Source: Mesodorylaimus sp. YZB2_4 (Eukaryota; Nematoda; Enoplea; Dorylaimida; Dorylaimidae). From it: a DNA stretch of 64,000 nucleotides. Numbering within the stretch: the first letter of the stretch is position 1; each line of letters begins with the position of its first letter. The translations under genes were made by a program, and so were the position numbers. The DNA is taken from assembly GCA_030248295.1 (NCBI GenBank), contig JASANH010001722.1, positions 310,001 to 374,000 on the forward strand. Direction: 5' to 3'. Below the pieces are notes generated by a model. The model was given only the letters and a program-made list of their open reading frames with translations, made no database searches and was not told the DNA's origin. This document shows positions 56,296-64,000 of the stretch, piece after piece.

Positions 56296-57569
56296 AAAAA
56301 AAAAAAAAAAAAAACGAGGAATATCGCGCAAGAGGAACTAAAAGCGGGGGCACCCAAAATTTTAAATTCCCTCTAAAATGTATAAAAACGACTATGACAA
56401 AATCAATGTAGGATGACTTAACGCGCGTGCAAATGGTTCTTGAAACATGCAGAAAATGGCGGGTTTGATTAGAATATTGGCCCCAGAAAACATTCTTTCA
56501 GCTTCCATGAAGCTGTCATCTTATTTTCTTTCAGTCCCAATTCGCTGCCGCAGTTCGCGCTTACAAAAAAATTTCCCCTCAGGTAACCCCCTTCTCCGCC
56601 CTTTTGAATAGCATCAGCAGCTCACTATAGAAACTGAGCACGATCAATGTTTTTCTTACCCGAACATCGAATCATTTTTGCAGGCGATGACGGATGTCTG
56701 GAAGATTTCGAGAATACAGCCGAATTTTCCCGTCATTATCAGTCGAGTCAGAACTGCCTGTGCGACGAGGAGCACATGTATTCCTGTCCCGCAAATCATC
56801 ACAAAGCATCTCAATCGATGCAAAGTGAAGTGGAAGAATTTAATCAAGCGTTGAACATGCTTTTGCAAAAGGCTGTAAGCTATTTTCAATATTCTTACAG
56901 TGTGCATGGGCAGTTAGGGCGGACGGGACAAACGCCTGGGTGGCCTGGGACAAAAGTTCGTAAGGCGAATTACCAGTTTTAGGGAACTTAAACTTTTAAA
57001 TTTCCCGCCGGCGTCACTGAAGCACCTTACAGCAAGTAAAATGTTCTCTTCGTTGTCCTGTGCGGGGAAGACTAGTCATGCTCAAAAACGTGGAGGAGGA
57101 GGAAAGTATAGTTCGATGCGATGAGTCAAATAAGCGAGCTATTCAACTTTATTGGGTGAATTGACAATGCAAAGAGGAGCGTCAAGCGTTGCATCTCAAG
57201 CTTTTTTGAAGCATCGCATTGAACTATACTCCCAGCTTGAAAATTCGCGCACGAGAACAAGGACACGCAGTAATCTTCACTTTCACTGCGGATATTCTCT
57301 CACGCCACATCCTGTTGCTTGGTCACTTTGAAGAGTGCACTTTTAGGAGCAAAAAATTTTTGTGTTACCTTAGCTGCCCCAGAAATCTTCTAAACAAAAC
57401 ATTTTTAGGATCTCAAAGACCAACATAAGACTCTGGTAGCCAAGAAATTTCACGAGAAGAAGCGTCGGGTGAGTCGAAACCAGGAAGCCTTCTCTCTTAC
57501 AATTAGCTGGCGTCTAAAGCATGCTAATTACTTTAATTTCAGGCCAAACGTGCTATCCGTTCAGTGTAG
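54454..57569 (+). CDS. sbt-1/SCG5: neuroendocrine protein 7B2 (secretogranin V)
   Basis: Five exons (54454-54700, 54756-54884, 56684-56874, 57409-57468, 57543-57569), all GT..AG and in phase, give 217 residues. 7B2 is the secretory-pathway chaperone and inhibitor of prohormone convertase 2, needed for neuropeptide maturation. A signal peptide covers residues 1-19. The hallmark block MLPAYCDPPNPCPPGF (109-124) is the proline-rich convertase-binding region. It is followed by SDDGCLEDFENTAEFSRHYQ and an added cysteine cluster (CLCDEEHMYSC). The C-terminal inhibitory peptide keeps LVAKK but then runs into KKRRAKR and stops. Human 7B2 has 212 residues, so the gene looks complete. Intron 2 (1.8 kb) holds long G and A homopolymers. 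Confidence 0.92.
56232..56314. repeat. G15 tract and interrupted poly-A
   Basis: Fifteen G at 56232-56246, then after ten bases 36 A (56257-56292), GTT, and 19 A. It lies in intron 2 of the 7B2 gene. It may be a poly-A tail of an old retrotransposed sequence, or partly an assembly artefact; no retroelement body is recognised next to it. Confidence 0.7.
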
Positions 57570-58801
57570 ATGTGCACCGAGGACGGCAAAGAATGTAGAA
57601 ATGACGGATGCGGGAATTGTCGCTAAAGCTTAAGATAACTGCTAATTACGAGACAGAGCCTGTGTATTGTGAAAACAAGAAGACACTGTTTATAGAATGT
57701 CGGGCATAAAAGACAGGGTTGAGTCGGATCGAGTCGAGTATTTACACAACTCACTGATGGCATTTAGTATAATGATGGGAAACATACTATATTTGTCGAT
57801 TATCACGTGAGGTACCCGACAGAGCAACTCAACACTCAGACGTCACCAGCAGCATGGGTTATAATTATGCACAAAGGCCTAGTGCACATGGCACGTTTTT
57901 AAGCTATTTATGAACCATTATAATAACAGCTAAAGGGCAACACTTATCTGAAACTTAATTTTACCATTTTTTGATGCAAACTTTTTCGGTTTTTCAAGTG
58001 CTCTGCGAGGCAAAAGTATAGTCAAAGAAAAAAACAAGCGAAATCAGAAATTGAAAAATTGGTGCCCGGTAAATTAGAGTTTCAGATTAAGAAGCCCATC
58101 AAAGGTGCCCGAACAAAGTGGTATGACTTCGATTGACACTGTTCACCTTATCCACTAAAACGTCGCTGCAGACTCGTGTGCACCACCCTAGAATGCGCAG
58201 AACTCGAAAACTGTTGACTTTTTCCGCCTCCCATACATGAAATTCATAAAGGAGTCCATTTAAGGTCAAGAAAACATTTAGTTCGAGATGCTGTGATTAT
58301 GCCTCGGCTTTCTTTGTGTTGACGGTACTGAAAAATGACTTGTAAGACAAACAGGCGTGCTTCAAACGATTTTTTGTTTCCCGGGAATTTTATTTAAAAT
58401 TCACTCGGTTTTCAAATTTTTGTTTGTAGTCCCGCCATCTGCCTATTGTCTCGTTTTCATGCTTTGGTTAGCCATAAGAAATAAAGCTCGGCTACTCTTT
58501 TAAAATTTTGTTTCTCGTGAGCTCTCCGACATGAATTTTAGTAAAGTGACATGAACTGGTGAGATGCATAACAATTTTAAAAGTGGCGGCCTTTGTAGTA
58601 TGCCTTAAAAGACCTGCGAATCAGACTGTGCGATGGGGGCGCCCTTACCGTAACCAGCGAAGGGCCAAGAAAAGCATGGATATATCTACATGGAGAAAGT
58701 ATATCCATGAAGAAAAGATCAAACAAATTCGTCGGCATTTCGAATCAAAACATCACATCTCACGTTAATTTCGATAAAAAATTAAAAATTTGTGTTTTAA
58801 A
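57570..58801. other. intergenic between 7B2 and PRP17
   Basis: Two genes on the same strand 1.2 kb apart. The only open frame of note is 58559-58768 (69 codons, basic: RRAKKSMDISTWRKYIHEEK), ending 33 bases before the PRP17 start. I do not recognise it; it may be an upstream frame in the PRP17 5' UTR. Confidence 0.35.
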
Positions 58802-61800
58802 ATGAGTAGTTTAGCGGCTTTATCGAAATATTATGCCGATAAAGACAGTGATGACGAGGAAAAAGAAGAATCCAGTAAAGGAACGACGGACACCATCAAT
58901 TTTTCGGGGCCGAGTGGAAGTGGAAATTCCAGCTCGATTAGAAACGAAGTCGATTTAGCGCCTGCCGTAATTGAAAAGGTAAACGTTCGACGAAAACAGA
59001 ATTTTGATTCGTTTATTCTAAACGGGAAATAATGATGAGAAAATCAGGAAACTTGATTTTGTTTAATTGTGTATATGCAGACCAGTGTACTGTAGCTATA
59101 AAGTATTTTAGGTCGAAGGTAAAACATCACGGACTGTAGATTTGATGAAATCGAAAGAATTATCCTTCAATCCGAAATATGATGAATTATTCACAACCCC
59201 GGTAAGTTGGCGGTTTGTTTGAGCTTTTTATCATACTCTCTCGAAAATCTCTGAGTTTTTTTAAAGACCATTTTCCCTAATTAGGCTGTAAAGGTTTCAA
59301 ATTTTGATAAAAATTAGATTCTTTTTCAGGTTGGACCAGAAAATCCATTTAAAACTCAGAGTCAGAAAGCACCAAAAAACACATTGACCGGATTTGTCGA
59401 AGGTGCCCATGTCAGCGATTTTCATTTCGAAACTGAACGCAGAACGTTCGAAAGTTATGGTAAATTTTTTTTGTTTCGACACAATCTTGGAGTGATTATT
59501 TGTTTTATCCTAGGCTATGCTCGGAATCCATCAGCCGACGTGCGCGGCGGGGATCATTTTGTGGGCGATTCCAAAAAAGCAGAAGATGGGAAAGGTATTT
59601 TGTAAGAAATATTAGCAGAATTTTATTGTTTTTTTGTTTTTAGCTGTCACAGTTTTCGAATCGTCGAAAAAACGAGAAGGTGATAAAAGGCAACGACAAT
59701 GGAATATGGATTCATCGGATGTGGAAGGCTATACGGGTCCGTGGGGCGGATTCGTAGACGAGGAGAAAGTGGCTAAACCAGATCCAGTGCGTTTCAAAAC
59801 TTCATCCTAAAAATTTTGTGTCACAGACTAGTTTTTTTCCAGGAAACACTAAAAGAGATGGAAGAATTCCGACGGAAAAAGAAACGGCAGACAAAAGTCA
59901 AAGAGCAAGAAAATGTGGATGAGAAAACCACATTGCACAGTAAGGCAATATTGTATACTGTATTCTGGGGTCTGGGATGAGGCTTGCGCGCTCATATGTC
60001 TGGGCTGAATACAGTTTCCTGAGCTGATGCGAGATCCCGTACTCAGCAAAAACCACAAGGATATGGAATTCACGGTAGACTTTAGATTTTAGTCCTTTGT
60101 CAGAGATAACTTATCTCTCGATCCTCGTCAGAGATCGGCCGGATCGAATTGGGATCGGGCCGATCCAGACCCTGGATCGGATCAGGATCGGGATCCAGGC
60201 CCAGGGCCGGGTCTGTCGATGCTGGGGAGAAGCGTGACAGCCTGGGTGGCACTAGGTCCCCCATGTGGTCTTGCACTGGGATCCCCTGATACATGGCTTC
60301 CGGGAAGGGCCTAATTATTGCTGTGGTTGGGTGCGCACTCGCACGCACCTTGTCCAAATGCGAGTTCGCTAATTTTTTTCAAAATTTTCATCGATAACGA
60401 GTGTTCATGTCAGCGTCAGATTCATAAAGAAAAATCTGCTCTATCGACTGGTAGTTTATGTTTTTCGTTTTCAAGTTTTTTCTATTTGAATGGTAAAAAT
60501 TCCCCAAAAATCTTTGATAAAAACTGCAACTGATAAGATAAATCCTCTGGATTATATTTGCTTGATGGAGCTACAAAGTTGTCGCTAATATTAAGTTAGA
60601 TTATCGCTGAAAAGTCGGTCGCTTCCCGTCGCGCTTCCCTGTCGTGCGACAGGCTCGCGTGCTCTAAATTCCAGTAGTTTCCGCTTCTGAGTGATTTTTG
60701 TCGAAATTTTCAGCATCAATTTAAATTGATGTCAGCGACAATTTTGTAGAGAAAAATGTGCTCTATTAAGCAGATATAATTTCGAGGCTTGAGTTTTTTG
60801 TTTTCAGTTTTTATCCGACTTTTCGCACCCAACTCTAATTAGGCGCTCAGACCCTTGCTGTAAAGCCGGTGGCTTTCAGTTACTGTAAAGGCGTGGTCAG
60901 GGTATATCAGTCACTTTCTGAACGGTTACTGAATCCGTCATAATATGCACAACTTTTTTTTAGTCAAGGATACGCACGATTATCAAGGGCGATCATTTAT
61001 GGAAGCACCGCACGATGTCGATGTAAACTTGCGAACTGATGCACCGCCCAGTAAATGCTACGTGCCCAAGAAACAGGTTCATACGTGGACTGGACATACG
61101 AAGGGTGTGCAAGCCATACGCTGGTTCCCCAAGACTGCGCATCTGCTACTCTCGGGTGGCATGGATTGTAAAGTCAAGGTTAGTGAATGTACGGATTATT
61201 TGTGTAAAATGAGGTGTTTTCGTTTTGGGGAGTTCTGTAAAAATCTTATCCTTCAGGCTGCACATACTCCACCAGGGGAGCATAGCAAGTATGGGGGGGT
61301 GGGGGTAAACACCACCCTTTCTTAGGCCGGCCAGTACACTGAACCCTCCCCCTCAAACCCCACCCACACCTCAGGTCCAGCAGGAAGAAAGAATAGGAAG
61401 GAAGCAAAAGCGATCAAGTTGTATGTGGGCTGGACCAAGCCCTGGCCTCCATGCACAGTCCAATTGTCCAGCCAGCCTTCAGTACTCTATGTAAACAGTC
61501 ATACAACTCACTCACTCGACTGGACCCAAACCTTACCTGTCTCACACGCGATCAGATCAGGCTTAGGCGATCTTATCTGATCTGTATCCCCTCCCCCTCC
61601 CCCCAAAATCCTCTGACTCAGCTGACCTTTCCATACTTGAAGCATAGGCGCGGGTTCACATGCAGGGCTTGGAAATAACTCATATCTTTTTTCAGCTATG
61701 GGAAGTATACAAAGGTCGGCGTTGTATCCGTACGTACATGGGTCATAGGATGGCCGTACGTGATATTTGTTTCAATAATACGGGCACTGAATTCATAACC

Positions 61801-64000
61801 GCGTCATACGACCGTTATATCAAAATTTGGGATACAGAAACTGGTAGGTTGGCGATAATATCCTGTTTTGTGGGCCTTTTCGATGAATCTTCCCTTTTTT
61901 CATGCCATACTGACAAAATTTTGTTTCTTTTCTTTAGGCGAATGCAAACATCGATTTACAACTGGCAAGGTGCCGTATGTGGTGAAGTTCAATCCGGACG
62001 ACGATAAACAACATATGTTCTTGGGTGGCATGCAGGACAAGAAAATCATTCAGGTGAGGTGGCTTATGTATGCATGCATAGCAAGTACTTGGGATGCGGG
62101 GCCTATTGCATTTGAAGGCGCAGATTAAAGCAAGGATGTTGTAATGATGCGTATGAGATCTGCGGTGTTTGAACTGCTGTGATCTAGGAATTCTAACAAA
62201 AAAGGAAAAGAATCGCAGAGTCGCAAGCGATCAGTAAGGATCTTTTAGTGCAGCCGGGCTAATAGTGGGTGAAGCTGAGGTGGCTGTGTGCGATCTTTTG
62301 TGGATCCTAGCATTACAGCATGTAATGATCAGCATTCCGAAACTGGTGGCGGCAGGATAATCCTAAGCCGCACGGATGCTGTAATGGTAGGATCCACAGA
62401 AGATTACCTATACCCCCCTCTCAGTTTCGGATGTTGATCAATACATCGTTTGCTGATCAGTCATTACTGCGTCCGTGGCTAGATGCAGGGACTCTACCCA
62501 CCCCTCAGTTTTGGATGCTGCTTATTACAGCATCCCTGCTGTATTGCTAGGATCCACAGCAGATTTGTTTGTGGGAAATGAGGTTCGTCGTGTGGGAATA
62601 GATGCAGGGATGCTGCTCAATGATTGATTAGCAGTAGGCATGTGACGTACTGGCTCGGCTGAGCGTACTTGTGGCCTAATAACATTCGATCGATGGCAGT
62701 CGTGAATGCACCAAATCCGTCTGGTCGCCACTTTCAGGCGATTTTTGTCGATATTCTTAGCGATACTGTAAGTTGGTGTCAGCGATGATTTTGTAAAGCA
62801 AAATCTGTTTTATGAAACTGACTCGGCTTTGAAGGCTTGATTTTGTTTTTTAAGTTTCCCACGAAGATTTTTCGCAAAGTTTTGAAGAAGCAAAGTGAAA
62901 AGAACTTTGCTTTAAAAACATCACTTCGCATCAATTTCACTTTGAAAGTCGAATGCAAGCAGTAAAAGAGAACAGAGACATTCACTTGATGGCGGACTTT
63001 TTTCTCTACAAAATTTTCGCTGACATGAACTGACGTTAGCGCTGAAGATTTCGAGAAAAAACTGCCTTAAAGCGGTGATGACGAAAAAAATGCATTTCGA
63101 CGGGTGTGTGCGCGCACCTGACTTTGATTATGCTTTATCAGGGCTTTATTCGATTTGCGACTCGTGATCAGGGTTTATTGAATTTTCTTTTCTCTTCAGT
63201 GGGATTTACGTTCTGGCGAGATTGCGCAAGAATACGATCGACATATGGGCGCTGTTAACACAATCACGTTTTTCGATAGTAATCGCCGTTTTTGTTCGAC
63301 ATCGGACGATAAATCGATGAGAATTTGGGAATGGTATGTCATTGAGCAGGTTTGAGGAAAAATGCCACTCTGGAATCGATGCCAAAATATTGAAGAAAGA
63401 GTGTGATATTCAGAGATTCAGCACCCGCCGAAATTTTGGAACGTCATCTCAGTAATTAGAAGTCGAAATTTTCATTTCCTCAATGCAATCCAGAATTTTT
63501 ATTTTTTTGCGTTGTGTTGGAGGTCCAGAATTTTACGTTTCAATATGCATGGGTGCTGAATCTAAACCTAATTTAGTTTTTTCAATATTCTCACATCGAT
63601 TCTAGAGTGTACTTCGTCCATTGAGTAGGTAGAAAAAAAAAGATTTACTGAGGGCCCTGAAGTTTCTTTGTAATTTGGTCAAGTGCCGCCTTCCCAGGCC
63701 TGGGCGGGGGGTGGGGGCGGTTAGAGTTTTTGAAAAATCAAGTTCGAATTGGGGACAAATTTTATGGGTTTCTCTCCCACGATACGATTGGCAATTGTTA
63801 TCAAATTTTTTCAGGGAAATTCCAGTTGATACTAAACTGATCCAGGATCCTGGCATGCATTCGATGCCTTACGTTGCAATGGCGCCTAATCGTGAGTTTG
63901 TTTTTTGTTGGGTGATTTAACTGGGTTTGAATGTTACATTTGAAAATGCGGTTTGCTTTCAGAAAGATGGGTCGCTGCGCAGTCAATGGACAATAAAATT
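58802..64000 (+). CDS. cdc-40/prp-17: pre-mRNA splicing factor CDC40/PRP17 (partial, window end)
   Basis: Twelve exons are readable: 58802-58978, 59112-59201, 59330-59459, 59514-59594, 59644-59786, 59843-59939, 60964-61178, 61696-61843, 61938-62053, 63200-63333, 63815-63891 and 63963 to the edge. All are GT..AG and in phase, giving 482 residues of about 580. PRP17 is a WD40 protein of the spliceosome acting at the second catalytic step. The acidic N-terminus ([14 protein letters not shown]) leads into conserved [18 protein letters not shown] and DYQGRSF blocks, then WD repeats: [41 protein letters not shown] and [10 protein letters not shown]. The last one to two repeats lie beyond the window. 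Introns 6, 7 and 9 are long and carry dispersed repeats. Confidence 0.95.
60355..60790. repeat. dispersed repeat (CTACAAAATTGTCGCTGA family) in PRP17 intron 6
   Basis: It shares GTTCATGTCAGCG, CTGCTCTATCGACTGGT, AAAATCTTTGATAAAA and, inverted, TGTCAGCGACAATTTTGTAG with the repeat at 18600-21250. A GATCGG-rich stretch at 60110-60210 lies just upstream. Confidence 0.55.
62270..62570. repeat. fold-back segment in PRP17 intron 9
   Basis: TGTGGATCCTAGCATTACAGCA (about 62289) faces TGCTGTAATGGTAGGATCCACA (about 62380), and a third copy CTGTATTGCTAGGATCCACAG is near 62538. A second pair, GATCAGCATTCCGAAACTG and CAGTTTCGGATGTTGATC, is interleaved. A MITE-like or decayed palindromic element is likely. 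Confidence 0.55.
62740..63115. repeat. dispersed repeat (CTACAAAATTGTCGCTGA family) in PRP17 intron 9
   Basis: GTGTCAGCGATGATTTTGTA near 62777 and, in the opposite direction, TCTACAAAATTTTCGCTGAC near 63004 bracket about 230 bases. The flank continues GATTTCGAGAAAAAACTGCC, as in the copy at 20.7 kb. Confidence 0.6.

Noticed and set aside
56232..56314. Poly-A tail of a LINE or processed pseudogene
   Set aside because: No reverse-transcriptase remnant or gene copy is recognisable upstream of the A tract, and the G run argues for simple repeat or artefact.

Overview
The window reads as nuclear DNA from an invertebrate, most likely a nematode. The reasons are spliced genes with GT..AG introns from about 43 bp to over 1.8 kb, secreted cysteine-rich proteins resembling the nematode MIG-18 fibronectin-type-I-like family, an astacin with a C-terminal ShKT domain, serpentine receptors, and many C/G homopolymer tracts. 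No database search was possible, so the taxon is an inference.

Layout. 1-4 kb: an intronless MIG-18-like gene followed by a tandem duplication of its 3' end that left a frameshifted pseudogene. 4-8 kb: transposon-rich DNA holding a hAT-type element and a composite of a Harbinger-like element, a nested hAT element, a TA-flanked MITE and a SINE. 9-13 kb: an astacin (+) and a secreted beta-trefoil protein (-). 15.6-16.7 kb: the second MIG-18-like gene. 18.6-21.2 kb: a hAT-type element nested in another repeat. 24-25.4 kb: a 7TM receptor behind a duplicated promoter and start region. 27-28 kb: the second Harbinger-like composite. 31-32 kb: the third MIG-18-like gene. 35-42 kb: two more hAT-type families, a small secreted coiled-coil protein, a C-type lectin pseudogene and a broken unrecognised gene with a transposon inside it. 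43-46 kb: a second 7TM receptor (-) and a short element carrying a fragment of it. 48-51 kb: an unrecognised basic coiled-coil gene and a second C-type lectin relative. 53 kb: a Tc1/mariner transposase remnant. 54.4-57.6 kb: neuroendocrine 7B2. 58.8-64 kb: the splicing factor CDC40/PRP17, cut by the window end.

There is no operon or single pathway here. Two genes are conserved single-function genes: 7B2 (neuropeptide convertase chaperone) and PRP17 (spliceosome). The rest are fast-evolving secreted or receptor families with fresh duplicates and dead copies.

The least expected pattern is in the mobile DNA. Four non-autonomous element families with hAT-like ends and 8-bp target duplications, plus a weaker fifth, carry short G/C-rich tandem arrays facing inward near both ends, each family with a different unit (GGTCA-, GTACC-, GGGTC-, GATCC- and GGTTCG-like). 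In the GGTCA family the array unit equals a nuclear-receptor extended half-site.
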